A stretch of 64,000 nt of DNA, taken from assembly GCA_018240595.1 (NCBI GenBank), contig JAFEFL010000027.1, positions 1 to 64,000 on the forward strand. The letters run 5' to 3'. Below the pieces are notes generated by a model, which was given only the letters and a program-made list of their open reading frames with translations, was not told the origin of the DNA and ran no database searches. The stretch comes from Pseudomonadota bacterium. Lineage in GTDB: Bacteria > Pseudomonadota > Alphaproteobacteria > Rhizobiales > Xanthobacteraceae. This document shows positions 21,239 to 29,956 of the stretch, piece by piece. Each line of letters begins with the position of its first letter. The stretch's first letter is position 1. The position numbers and the translations under genes were made by a program.

Positions 21239-22240
21239 ATGTTGATCGTCTGTCCCAGCTGCGCGACCTCCTACATGATCGATCCGGCCTCGGTCGGCGC
21301 GAACGGCCGGGCCGTGCGCTGCGCCCGCTGCCGCTCGACCTGGTTCGTCAGCCCGTCGAAGACAGCCGAGACGCCGAACGTGTCGGCCTTCGTCAACGGC
21401 GTCATCGCCGAGGCCGAAGCGGAAGCCCGGAGCGGCAAGATCGATTCACCGCCCCCCGTCTTCGAGGCATCGCCGAGCACCGCGCCGGAACCGCCGGCCG
21501 ACGAGCCGCCATCTCTGGCCCCCGACGCGAGCGCCCGCTTCGAACCGCCCGTTGGCAATCCACCGTTCGCCACGCAGCCTTACGAACCGCCGGCGGAGCA
21601 CAACGACGAGGCGGCTTCTCCGGCCTTTGCGCACGATACCGCGGAGCCGCCGACGATTACCGACGCGCCACCGCTGGTGCCGCCAGCCGACCACGATGCG
21701 TTTCACGGTGCCGAAGCAGCCGCAGGCGACAGCGACGACACCGCCAATTATGCCGCGCGCCGCGCCCGTATGCGGGCGAAACAGCAGAAGAACAAACGCA
21801 ACTCGCGCTGGACCGCGCTGATCCTGATCCTGTTCGCCTTGAACATCGGCATCATCGCCGGGCGCCACAAGATCGTGCGTTACCTGCCGCAGACCGCTTC
21901 GCTGTTCGCTTCGATCGGCCTGCCGGTCAATCTGCGCAATCTCGAGTTCGAGGATATCAAGATCTCGAAGGAGACGCAGGACGGTGTCAGCATCCTGATC
22001 ATCGAAGGCAAGATCGTGAACACCGTCGCTACCGCCACCGACGTGCCGCGGCTGCGCTTCGCCGCGCGCAACGCGTCCGGCCAGGAAGTCTACACCTGGA
22101 GCATGCAGCCGGCGCGCAGCATCCTTGGCCCCGGCGACAGCCTGCCCTTCACAAGCCGCCTCGCGGCGCCGCCGGCCGACGCAGTCGATATCCTGGTGCG
22201 GTTCTTCACCAAGCAGGACGCCGGCAGCGGGCTGAAATAG
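21239..22240 (+). CDS. Zinc-ribbon (MJ0042) membrane protein, DUF3426-like
   Basis: About 333 aa. The N-terminal zinc ribbon has four Cys in two pairs (CPSC at 5/8, CARC at 28/31), followed by a Pro/Glu/Ala-rich linker (about 50-180), one membrane helix (about 191-209, WTALILILFALNIGIIAG), and a C-terminal periplasmic domain of DUF3426 type (GKIVNTVATATDVPRLRF). Its molecular role is not known. It is divergently paired with ftsEX, as in many Rhizobiales, so a division or envelope role is plausible. Confidence 0.85.
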   Translation: MLIVCPSCATSYMIDPASVGANGRAVRCARCRSTWFVSPSKTAETPNVSAFVNGVIAEAEAEARSGKIDSPPPVFEASPSTAPEPPADEPPSLAPDASARFEPPVGNPPFATQPYEPPAEHNDEAASPAFAHDTAEPPTITDAPPLVPPADHDAFHGAEAAAGDSDDTANYAARRARMRAKQQKNKRNSRWTALILILFALNIGIIAGRHKIVRYLPQTASLFASIGLPVNLRNLEFEDIKISKETQDGVSILIIEGKIVNTVATATDVPRLRFAARNASGQEVYTWSMQPARSILGPGDSLPFTSRLAAPPADAVDILVRFFTKQDAGSGLK

Positions 22241-22266
22241 GCCGGCCTCGTCCGGACGCCAGAGCT

Positions 22267-24936
22267 CTAGAAATCCTTCAGCAGCCGCTCGATATAATCG
22301 AGCTCGAGCTGCGGGCGATAACTCTCGCCAAAGCGCTTGCGCAGTTCCTCGAGAATGCGGCGCGCGCGCTGCGCATCGATCTCGCCCGGCACCTTGACGT
22401 TGTTGTCGTCGCCGTAGTCGCGGCCGCGCAGCGGCCGGCCGAGCGGATCGGTGTTCTGTTCGGCGCGCTGGCGTCCGCGGCCGGGCTGCCCGTTCGGGCC
22501 CATGCCCTGGCCCTGGCCTTGCTGCATCTGCTGCGCCATACCTTGCGCGCCCTTGCGCATTGCTTCGAGCGCGCGGCCTTGGCTGTCGACGGCGCCGTCG
22601 GCGTCGCCATCACCGAGACTGCCTTCGGCCTCGCCCATGGCCTCGCCAGCATCGCCCAGTTGACCCATGCCGTCCTGCTGGCCCTGTTCCTGGCCGCCGC
22701 CCTGCTGGCCTTCGCCCTTCTGGCCCTGCTGCTGGCCCATGCCGCGCTGGCGCAATTGCTCGAGCAGCTTGTTGAGCCGGTCCTTGAGCGCCTGCTGGTC
22801 CTGGCGCAGATCGCCCATCTGCTGATTGCCCTGCTGACCTTGCTGCCTGCGCTGGCCGCGGCGCTGATCCTGGCCCTGCTTGAAGGTGCGGTCGCGGAGC
22901 TGCTGCTGCTTGCGGATCATGTCGCTCAGTTCGTCGAGCGCCGAATTCATGTCCTGGTCGCCACCGTCCTGATTGGCGCCCGGCCGCGCCATCTGCAGGT
23001 TCTCCATCATCGCCTGCAATTGGTCGAGCAGCGCCTTCGCCGCGTCGCGATTGCCCGAGCGCGCCATCTGCTCGAGGCGATCCATCATGCTGTTGAGGTC
23101 GCGCTGGCTGAGTTGGCGGCTGTTGCGGTCGAGCGGCTGCTGCAGCGCCTGCGGGTTCTTGCGCATCTCCTCGGCGAGCGCCTGCAGGAACTTGTCCATC
23201 GCGGCGCGCAGCTGATCCATCAGTTTCTTGAGTTCTTCATCGCTGGCGCCGCGCTCGAGCGCCTGCCGAAGCGCGTCCTGCGCCTGACGCAGGGCCTGCT
23301 CGGCCTGGCTGACATTGCCGTCCTCGAGCTGCAGCGCCATCTGCCAGAGCCGCGCCACCACATCGCGCATCTGATCGTCGGTCTTGGCGTTGCGCAGGTC
23401 GAAATAGATCGAGCGCAATCCGAGATAAACGCCCGCTTCCGGCGTGAAGCGTTCCGGCGCGATCGTCAGTGTGTCGAGCGCGGTCAGCACCAGCGGCTTC
23501 TCGTTGGCGTCGAGCGCGAGGACGCGGCGCTGTTCGATCAACGCGCGGGCCAGCGGCTTGACGAAAATGCGCTGCGGCAGTTCCACCTCGCGCGGCTCGC
23601 TCTTGCCGACATTGCCGGCCTCGTCCCGAACGGTCAGGGTGACGACGACTTTGCTGCCGGCCCATGGATGCTCGGTGAGGTCCTGGGTGGTCTGCGCGGT
23701 GCCGGCGCGCGTGCGCGCCTGCGGCAGCGTCAGCGCGAATTCCGGCGCCGGGAACAACGGATGGCGCGGCTTGCCATTCGCAGCGGTCTTGTCTGCCGCG
23801 GCCTCCTTGAGCGCGAAGGTCGCCTTGCCTTCGACGATACCGTAATCGTCGTCCATCTTGTAATCGAGGCGCAGCGCGCCGCGCGCCTGTCGCTCGGGAT
23901 CCTTGGTGAAAGCCACCGTCGGCACGCGGTCCGGAATCGCCGAGAAGGTCCACACCGGTTCGCGGCTGCCGACGCCCTGCAAAGTCACGGAGCCGTCAGC
24001 TTTGATGGCGAAGTGTTGTTCTTCGGTGCCCGCCGGCAGCACGTTCTTGGGATCGGGCGGCACGACCTCGATACCGCCGACGCGGACGGCGGTGAAGGAC
24101 ACCTTGCCGGTCGAACGGACGATGAGCTGGCTGCCGGCCGGCACGGAAATCGGCGCGGCCGCGAGATCAGCGGTCTCGGTCGCCTCGCCGGGCCGCAAGC
24201 CCGGCAGCATCACCGGTGGACGCCCGGTGTAGAGCGGCGGCGTCACCCAGGCGTCGATACGGAAATTCGCCGGCGCGACCACGCCCTTCCAGTCGAAAGC
24301 CGAGGTCAGGCGCTTCCACCGCTCGCTGCCAGCCGACACGAAGGTGGCGACGACCAGGAGCAGAACCAGGGCGCGAAGCGCCATCGGATCACGCAGCGAC
24401 AGCTTCGGCTGCGGCCAGCCGGCCTTGAGTTTCTGCGCCGACATCAGCGCGCGTTCGACATGCGCTTGCCAGAGCGCCTGGGCGACGGGGTCGGTGCGGT
24501 TGGCGGAAATCTGATCGGCGATCGCAGTGGCCGGACGGTGCGCGGCGCCGCTGCTGAGGTCGAGGCGGCGCAGGCCGTCGCGGTCGGTCGGCACGCGCAG
24601 GCGGAACAGCGGAATGGCAGCGAACGCGAAAATGCCGACGAAGATAGCGAGGCCGACGATGCGCCCGAGCGGTGGCAACGCCAGCCACAGACCGGCCCAG
24701 GACAGCGCGAGGAATAATCCGAACGCCGTCGCCAGCGCCGCGAGCGCCGGCCACAACCGCTCCCATAACAGGCTGCCGCGCGCGCGATTGATCGCGCGAG
24801 CGAGCATCAGGCGCGCGCGTTGCGGCCCTCCGTGCGTCGTTTGATCCTGTGCGTCCAAAGGCACTCCGCCGTCGCTACCGGGGGCCCAAGAATCCTGCCG
24901 ATTCTTTGAGGCTAACACATTATTCGAGGCTAGCAC
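22267..24936 (-). CDS. TIGR02302 family membrane protein (DUF4175)
   Basis: About 889 aa. Two to three membrane helices near the N-terminus (about 60-110 and 190-205), a large beta-rich region with Ig-like stretches, then helical and strongly Gln/Gly/Met-rich segments (about 690-840; runs such as QQGQKGEGQQGGGQEQGQQ) and a short conserved C-terminus (RARRILEELRKRFGE). This matches TIGR02302, a large alphaproteobacterial envelope protein of unknown function. GTG 24936 gives the full frame; an internal ATG near 24807 is an alternative. It lies downstream of lysA. Confidence 0.85.
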   Translation of the reverse strand: MLASNNVLASKNRQDSWAPGSDGGVPLDAQDQTTHGGPQRARLMLARAINRARGSLLWERLWPALAALATAFGLFLALSWAGLWLALPPLGRIVGLAIFVGIFAFAAIPLFRLRVPTDRDGLRRLDLSSGAAHRPATAIADQISANRTDPVAQALWQAHVERALMSAQKLKAGWPQPKLSLRDPMALRALVLLLVVATFVSAGSERWKRLTSAFDWKGVVAPANFRIDAWVTPPLYTGRPPVMLPGLRPGEATETADLAAAPISVPAGSQLIVRSTGKVSFTAVRVGGIEVVPPDPKNVLPAGTEEQHFAIKADGSVTLQGVGSREPVWTFSAIPDRVPTVAFTKDPERQARGALRLDYKMDDDYGIVEGKATFALKEAAADKTAANGKPRHPLFPAPEFALTLPQARTRAGTAQTTQDLTEHPWAGSKVVVTLTVRDEAGNVGKSEPREVELPQRIFVKPLARALIEQRRVLALDANEKPLVLTALDTLTIAPERFTPEAGVYLGLRSIYFDLRNAKTDDQMRDVVARLWQMALQLEDGNVSQAEQALRQAQDALRQALERGASDEELKKLMDQLRAAMDKFLQALAEEMRKNPQALQQPLDRNSRQLSQRDLNSMMDRLEQMARSGNRDAAKALLDQLQAMMENLQMARPGANQDGGDQDMNSALDELSDMIRKQQQLRDRTFKQGQDQRRGQRRQQGQQGNQQMGDLRQDQQALKDRLNKLLEQLRQRGMGQQQGQKGEGQQGGGQEQGQQDGMGQLGDAGEAMGEAEGSLGDGDADGAVDSQGRALEAMRKGAQGMAQQMQQGQGQGMGPNGQPGRGRQRAEQNTDPLGRPLRGRDYGDDNNVKVPGEIDAQRARRILEELRKRFGESYRPQLELDYIERLLKDF

Positions 24937-25004
24937 GAAGCAAGTCCCGAGCCATGTAACAAGGGCGTCAGGACGGACTTGCCGCCTACAAACGGTCTTG
25001 CCGC

Positions 25005-26270
25005 CTACAACCAGTCCGGCATGCGATCGAGCGCAATCAATTGGTCAACTTCAAGGCGGGGCCGCACCAGCGCCCATTCGTCGCCCTTGACCAGCACTTC
25101 GGGGACCAGCGCTCGCGTGTTGTAGGTTCCCGCCTGGACCGCGCCGTAGGCGCCCGCCGTCATGACGGCAAGCAATTCCCCGCTCCGCGGTTCCGCCATT
25201 TCCCGGCCAAGGCCGAGGAAATCGCCGCTTTCGCACACCGGACCGACAATATCGGCTCTCAAACGCGGCGCCGCCGGCGCGGGAAGCACCACGGGGCGGA
25301 TGGCGTGATACGCCTCGTACAACGTCGGACGGATCAGGTCGTTCATGCCGGCATCGACGATGACGAAGTGCTTGGCCTCTCCGTGCTTCACGAACAGGAC
25401 CCGCGTCACCAAAATACCGGCATTGCCGACCAGTAGGCGGCCGGGCTCGAAGATCAGACGGCAGCCAAGATCCTTGGTCGCCTGCTTGACGACATCGGCA
25501 TAGGCATCCGGCGATGGCGGCGGTTCGTTGTCGTCGCGATAAGGAATCCCGAGGCCACCGCCGAAATCCACATGCGAGATGCTGTGGCCGTCGGTGCGCA
25601 AGGTGCCGACGAATTCGGCGAGCAAGGCGAAGGCATTGCCGAAGGGCTCGAGATCGATGATCTGGCTGCCGATATGCATATCGACGCCGGTGACCTTGAT
25701 GCCCTTGAGCTTGGCTGCATGCGTATAGACGTCGCGCGCGCGGCTGATCGGAATGCCGAATTTGTTCTCGGACTTGCCAGTCGCGATCTTGTGGTGGGTC
25801 TTGGCGTCAATATCCGGATTGACGCGCACCGAGACATGCGCGGTCCGCCCCTTCGACACGGCGATCTCGTCGAGAAGGTCGAGTTCAGGCTCGGACTCGA
25901 CATTGATGCAGAAGATGCCCTCGTCGATGGCCAGCGCCAGTTCGGCCGCCGTCTTGCCGACGCCCGAGAACATGATCTTTTCCGGCGGAATGCCCGCCGC
26001 GCGGGCGCGCTTCAATTCACCGCCGGAGACGACATCGGCGCCGGCTCCCAACTTGGCCAGTGTCCTGATAATGGCCTGGTTGGAGTTCGCCTTCATCGCG
26101 TAGCAGATCAGCGCGTCGCTGCCGGCGAAGGCCGCGGCGAACACCTTGTAGTGACGCTCCAGCGTCGCGGTCGAATAACAGTAGAACGGCGTGCCGACCG
26201 TCTCTGCCAGCGCCACAAGATTCACCGCCTCGGCATGCAGGACGCCGTCGCGATAATCGAAATGATTCAT
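25005..26270 (-). CDS. lysA: Diaminopimelate decarboxylase
   Basis: Fold-type III PLP enzyme of 421 aa, making L-lysine from meso-diaminopimelate. The PLP lysine is in ICYAMKANSNQ; the Gly-rich loop is VDFGGGLGIPY; PLP and substrate residues are in FEPGRLLVGNAG, CESGDFLG and GAYGAVQAGTYN. Its start lies 54 bases after lptM on the same strand, in the order argH, small ORF, lptM, lysA, TIGR02302. It thus probably belongs to one transcription unit. No lysine riboswitch is visible. Confidence 0.96.
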   Translation of the reverse strand: MNHFDYRDGVLHAEAVNLVALAETVGTPFYCYSTATLERHYKVFAAAFAGSDALICYAMKANSNQAIIRTLAKLGAGADVVSGGELKRARAAGIPPEKIMFSGVGKTAAELALAIDEGIFCINVESEPELDLLDEIAVSKGRTAHVSVRVNPDIDAKTHHKIATGKSENKFGIPISRARDVYTHAAKLKGIKVTGVDMHIGSQIIDLEPFGNAFALLAEFVGTLRTDGHSISHVDFGGGLGIPYRDDNEPPPSPDAYADVVKQATKDLGCRLIFEPGRLLVGNAGILVTRVLFVKHGEAKHFVIVDAGMNDLIRPTLYEAYHAIRPVVLPAPAAPRLRADIVGPVCESGDFLGLGREMAEPRSGELLAVMTAGAYGAVQAGTYNTRALVPEVLVKGDEWALVRPRLEVDQLIALDRMPDWL

Positions 26271-26323
26271 CGGATTGACTTTATGATCGCGGACATTGGG
26301 CGCGAAGCGTATCGCGCGCTGAA

Positions 26324-26602
26324 TTAGTTCAGCAGCACATCGAGCGGGATGCGTTTCTTCTCCCCTTTCGGGGGTTCCATCGCATCGTAGCTGCCGCCGC
26401 CGGCACCGCCGCCCATCGGCGACACCCCGACGGGGTTAAGCAGCGACGGGCTATTGCTCTGGGCCGGCTGGGTCTCGCCGGTCGCCGCCGCGCTCGGCGG
26501 CGGATCGAGTGGACCTTTGCGGCCGCAGGCGGCCAGCCCGAGCGTGAAGGCCAGTGCGCCGATCACGGCGAGACGGAAAAAGAGTCGGTCTGATGATGAC
26601 AA
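26324..26602 (-). CDS. lptM: LptM-like lipoprotein (YifL family)
   Basis: About 92 aa. A signal peptide with lipobox LGLAAC is followed immediately by GRKGPLDPP, the hallmark of YifL/LptM lipoproteins. In Escherichia coli LptM stabilises the LptDE lipopolysaccharide translocon in the outer membrane. The C-terminal half is Gly/Pro/Ser-rich and not conserved. Position between argH and lysA matches many Hyphomicrobiales. Confidence 0.85.
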   Translation of the reverse strand: MSSSDRLFFRLAVIGALAFTLGLAACGRKGPLDPPPSAAATGETQPAQSNSPSLLNPVGVSPMGGGAGGGSYDAMEPPKGEKKRIPLDVLLN

Positions 26603-26668
26603 GCGGAGCTCTCCGAATTCGGCCGGTATCTTACCAAAGCCGCGATAAAAGGCGAAATCGCGTCCTGC

Positions 26669-26899
26669 TCACTCTCCGGACCGCCGAGCGGCCAGCTTGC
26701 GCTCCGGAGCCTCGATATCGTGGAGTCGCTCGCGCTGGGCCTCGAGCCACACCAGCCGTTTGAAGGCATTTTTCCGCAGATTGGAGTTGGTCGCGGCGTC
26801 GAACCGCCAGGCTGCGCCGGCGATCAGAAGGTTGAGCTCCGACAAAGAAAGCCTTTCGGCCTCGGCCTCGGTGTTCGCGCCGCCTTTAAGCCGGCCCAT
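26669..26899 (-). CDS. Small hypothetical protein between argH and lptM
   Basis: About 76 aa, charged and mostly helical (ERLSLSELNLLIAGAAWRF; KNAFKRLVWLEAQRERLHD). I do not recognise a family. ATG 26899 has GGAG six bases upstream; a GTG at 26914, one base after the argH stop, would add five residues. Tight packing behind argH and amino acid composition like its neighbours favour a real gene, but it is unsupported by homology here. Confidence 0.55.
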   Translation of the reverse strand: MGRLKGGANTEAEAERLSLSELNLLIAGAAWRFDAATNSNLRKNAFKRLVWLEAQRERLHDIEAPERKLAARRSGE

Positions 26900-26915
26900 G
26901 CTTGGCTCCGCCACG

Positions 26916-28307
26916 TCAGGCCCGCTCTCTTGCCAGTTGCTTCAGCCAGCGTTTGGCCTGCGCCTTCACATTCCTGGGCGCGGTGCCGCCGTAGCTGACG
27001 CGGCTCTTCACCGAGCGCTCGACCGACAGCACGCTGAAAACGTCGTCGGTGATCTTCGGCTCGATGGCCTGCATATCGGCGAGCGGCAGCCGGTGCAGCG
27101 GCACGCCCTTGGCCGAGGCCGCACCTACGATGCGGCCGGTGATGTGATGGGCCTCGCGGAACGGAATGTTGAAGGTGCGCACCAGCCAGTCGGCCAGGTC
27201 GGTCGCCGTGGCGTAGCCGTCGCCGGCGGCCTTCTTCATCTTGGCCGTGTCCGGGACCAGATCGTTGACCATGCCGGTCATCGCGGCGATGGCGAGGGAG
27301 AGCGCGGACAGAGCGTCCATGACGCCCTCCTTGTCCTCCTGCATGTCCTTGGCATAGGCGAGCGGCAAGCCCTTCATGACGATGAGCAGACCGTTGAGCG
27401 CGCCGATGATGCGGCCAGCCTTGGCGCGCACCAGTTCGGCGGCGTCCGGGTTGCGCTTCTGCGGCATGATCGACGAGCCGGTCGTGAACTTGTCCGACAG
27501 CTTGACGAGACCGGTGAGCGGCGAGGTCCAGATGATGATCTCTTCGGCAAAGCGCGACAGGTGCATCGCCGTGATCGACGCCGCCGCCAGCGTCTCGAGC
27601 GCGAAGTCCCGATCCGACACGGCATCGAGCGAGTTCGCAGTCGGCCGATCGAAGCCGAGCGACTTTGCCGTCATGTCGCGATCGAGGTCGAACGAGGTGC
27701 CGGCGAGCGCGCCGGAGCCGAGCGGCGACTCGTTGAGACGCTTGCGCGCGTCGGCGAAGCGGCCGCGGTCGCGACCGGCCATCTCGACATAGGCGAGCAG
27801 ATGATGCCCGAACGTCACGGGCTGCGCGGTCTGCAGGTGCGTGAAGCCGGGCATCACGGTCGCCGCCTGATCGAGCGCCTTCTCCGCGAGCGCGATTTGA
27901 TAGCCGAAGAGCGCCGCATCGATGGTGTCGATAGTGTCGCGTACCCAGAGTTTGAAATCGGTGGCCACCTGATCGTTGCGCGAGCGCGCGGTGTGCAGGC
28001 GGCCGGCCGGCGCCCCGATCATGTCCGTCAGGCGGCTCTCGACATTCATGTGAATGTCTTCGAGCGCGCGCTTGAAGGTGAATTTACCCGCCTCGATCTC
28101 TGACAGGATCGTGTCTAGACCGTGAGCGATCTTTTTTGCATCGTCCGCCGCAATGATGCCTTGCTTGGCCAGCATGTCGGCATGGGCTTTAGAGGCGGCA
28201 ATATCCTGGCGGTAGAGATGCCGGTCGAAGTCGATGGAGGCGTTGATTTCCTCCATAATGGCATCGGGACCGGAGGCAAAACGCCCGCCCCACATTTTGT
28301 TGCTCAT
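26916..28307 (-). CDS. argH: Argininosuccinate lyase
   Basis: About 463 aa, the last step of arginine synthesis (argininosuccinate to arginine and fumarate). The family signature [12 protein letters not shown] with the catalytic loop Ser is present, along with [16 protein letters not shown] and [19 protein letters not shown] 28307 ([10 protein letters not shown]) is the standard start; the frame extends 15 residues upstream without support. Divergent from tlpA by 65 bases. It probably heads the argH to TIGR02302 transcription unit. Confidence 0.96.
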   Translation of the reverse strand: MSNKMWGGRFASGPDAIMEEINASIDFDRHLYRQDIAASKAHADMLAKQGIIAADDAKKIAHGLDTILSEIEAGKFTFKRALEDIHMNVESRLTDMIGAPAGRLHTARSRNDQVATDFKLWVRDTIDTIDAALFGYQIALAEKALDQAATVMPGFTHLQTAQPVTFGHHLLAYVEMAGRDRGRFADARKRLNESPLGSGALAGTSFDLDRDMTAKSLGFDRPTANSLDAVSDRDFALETLAAASITAMHLSRFAEEIIIWTSPLTGLVKLSDKFTTGSSIMPQKRNPDAAELVRAKAGRIIGALNGLLIVMKGLPLAYAKDMQEDKEGVMDALSALSLAIAAMTGMVNDLVPDTAKMKKAAGDGYATATDLADWLVRTFNIPFREAHHITGRIVGAASAKGVPLHRLPLADMQAIEPKITDDVFSVLSVERSVKSRVSYGGTAPRNVKAQAKRWLKQLARERA

Positions 28308-28372
28308 CGTGCCGCTCGTATGACCAGTACTGTTCGTGACGTCACAATCCACCCCGCAAAGCGCAGCCGATC

Positions 28373-29065
28373 ATGACCGAATCCGCTCGATCCGAAGCCC
28401 GGACCCATGCCAAGAAACGCCTCGCCATGGTGCTGGTGGGAGGTGTCGCCGGCGTGGCCGTCGGGCTGGCGGGGGTATACGGGATCACCACCCTGATAGG
28501 CAATAAAGGCGCCTCCGGCGCCAATGCCGCCTGCCGACCGGCCGTGGAGCTGGCCAAAAAGGTCGCGCCCTTGGCCCGCGGCGAGGTGGCAGCGGTCAAT
28601 GTCGCCAAGGCGCCGCTCAAGGTACCCACCCTGGCTTTCCATGACGCCACCGGCGCCGCCAAAACCCTCGCCGACTTCCGCGGCAAGACCGTCCTGCTCA
28701 ACCTCTGGGCCACCTGGTGCGTGCCGTGCCGCAAGGAAATGCCGACCCTCGACGCGCTGGAGCAGAAAAAGGGCGGCGCCGATTTCCAGGTCGTGGCGGT
28801 CAATATCGACACGCGGGACCCGGACAAGCCGAAGGCCTTCCTCAAGGAGATCGGGATCAGCAAGCTCGCCTATTACGCCGATCCGGACGCCAAGGCGTTT
28901 CAGGAGCTCAAGGCCATCGGCCGCGCCTTTGGCATGCCGACGACGATGCTGGTCGATCCAAACGGCTGTGAGATCGGCACGATCGCGGGGCCCGCAGAAT
29001 GGGCGAGCGACGATGCGCTCAAGCTGATCGACGCCGCGGTCGCCGCCTCGAAGCAGGCCAACTAG
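28373..29065 (+). CDS. tlpA: TlpA-like membrane-anchored thiol:disulfide reductase
   Basis: About 230 aa. N-terminal anchor helix (about residues 17-42), then a periplasmic thioredoxin fold with WATWCVPCRKEMP (C116, C119) and the cis-Pro segment FGMPTTMLVDPNG. This resembles Bradyrhizobium TlpA, which reduces copper-site cysteines of cytochrome oxidase and SCO proteins. A SCO1 homologue is encoded at 38.5 kb. Two extra Cys (about 54 in NAACRP and near 203 in NGCEIG) could form a disulfide. Confidence 0.88.
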   Translation: MTESARSEARTHAKKRLAMVLVGGVAGVAVGLAGVYGITTLIGNKGASGANAACRPAVELAKKVAPLARGEVAAVNVAKAPLKVPTLAFHDATGAAKTLADFRGKTVLLNLWATWCVPCRKEMPTLDALEQKKGGADFQVVAVNIDTRDPDKPKAFLKEIGISKLAYYADPDAKAFQELKAIGRAFGMPTTMLVDPNGCEIGTIAGPAEWASDDALKLIDAAVAASKQAN

Positions 29066-29071
29066 ACCGGT

Positions 29072-29416
29072 TCAGGCGGCAATATTCACCGAACCGCCAT
29101 TGCCGACGGTCGACGTCTGGCCGGCATTGTAGGCCTTCTGGGTGGCGACGAGCGTCGCCTGAGCGTCGCTGAGTTGCTTGTTACGCGCCGCATTGGCCGC
29201 CTTGATTTGCGTGCTGAGCCGGAGCACCGCCTGCTGGGCGGCGAGCTTTGCTGTACCTGAGATCTGGTTCGTCGACGCACTCGCGAACATATTGCTCGCG
29301 GCATTGAGCGTCGCCTGGGTCGAACTGGCGTAGTTAGCCAGGCGCGTCCGCTGCGCCGTAATGTTCTGATAGGCGCTTCGCTGGGGATTCCAGCCAAATC
29401 CGATCTGCATCGCCAT
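29072..29416 (-). CDS. Hypothetical Ala/Gln/Ser-rich helical protein
   Basis: About 114 aa, rich in Ala, Thr, Ser, Gln and Asn, with predicted amphipathic helices (about 10-50 and 55-95) and a Gly-rich end (NGGSVNIAA). The composition recalls helical ends of flagellin-like or secreted proteins, but I cannot assign a family. No classical signal peptide. AGGG lies close to ATG 29416, and nine bases from the ATG two codons later. Convergent with tlpA. Confidence 0.55.
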   Translation of the reverse strand: MAMQIGFGWNPQRSAYQNITAQRTRLANYASSTQATLNAASNMFASASTNQISGTAKLAAQQAVLRLSTQIKAANAARNKQLSDAQATLVATQKAYNAGQTSTVGNGGSVNIAA

Positions 29417-29489
29417 TCGCCCTCGCGATCATGCTGCGAGCGCAGAGTTAAGCGAACCTTAGAACAAGGGGCCGTCCGACTGCGCCCAC

Positions 29490-29530
29490 TTGACGCACCC
29501 CGACATCGGCATATACTTAACCGTATGGTT
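29490..29530 (+). promoter_or_regulatory. arsR promoter with operator dyad over the start codon
   Basis: TTGACG (29490-29495), a 16-nt spacer, then TATACT (29512-29517). Transcription would begin at about 29524, essentially at the arsR ATG (29525), implying a leaderless mRNA; no Shine-Dalgarno is present. The dyad AACCGTATGGTT (29519-29530) overlaps the start site, as expected for an autoregulatory ArsR operator. Confidence 0.6.
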
Positions 29531-29956
29531 TACTATCAAAGCGATACGCTCGATCGCACCTTCGCCGCCCTCGCCGACCCGACGCGGCGGGCGTTGCTGG
29601 CCCGCCTTAGCGAGAGCGAGGCCGTCAGCGTCAGCGATCTCGCAAGACCTTTCGCGATGTCGCTGCCGGCGATCATGAAGCACCTCGACGTGCTCAAGGA
29701 TGCCGGCCTCGTCAGCCGCGAAAAAAACGGCCGCATCGTATCGTGCAGGCTCAACGCCGAGCCGATGCGCGATGCCAACGAGTGGCTCAATCGCTACCAG
29801 CGATTCTGGAACGACCGCCTCGATCAACTCGAAGCCTTACTGGAGGAAGACTCATGGACACCGCCGTCGCCGTTAAGCCAAGCCTCACCATCAAGCGCCG
29901 CTTCAACGCCGCGCCCGAAAAGGTCTTCGCGGCCTGGATCGACCCGCAAAAAATGA
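29525..29956 (+). CDS. ArsR family winged-helix transcriptional regulator
   Basis: About 143 aa. Winged helix with LDRTFAALADPTRRALLARL, recognition helix AMSLPAIMKHLDVLKDAGLV and wing SREKNGRIVSCRL. There are no Cys or His clusters for metal sensing, so it belongs to the metal-independent group that regulates SRPBCC (AHSA1) operons. The start overlaps a likely operator. The last 34 codons overlap the next gene in another frame, and this tail is low complexity (SPLSQASPSSAAS), so the functional domain probably ends at the LEALLEE helix. Confidence 0.88.
   Translation: MVYYQSDTLDRTFAALADPTRRALLARLSESEAVSVSDLARPFAMSLPAIMKHLDVLKDAGLVSREKNGRIVSCRLNAEPMRDANEWLNRYQRFWNDRLDQLEALLEEDSWTPPSPLSQASPSSAASTPRPKRSSRPGSTRKK

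Noticed and set aside
22270..23000. Apparent repetitive DNA in the TIGR02302 gene
   Set aside because: The repeats are codon-level runs for Gln and Gly in a low-complexity protein segment, not a separate repeat element or CRISPR.
22519..24717. Plus-strand open frame of about 732 codons across the TIGR02302 gene
   Set aside because: Its Leu/Ala/His repeats are the reverse reading of the Gln/Gly-rich segments of the real gene.
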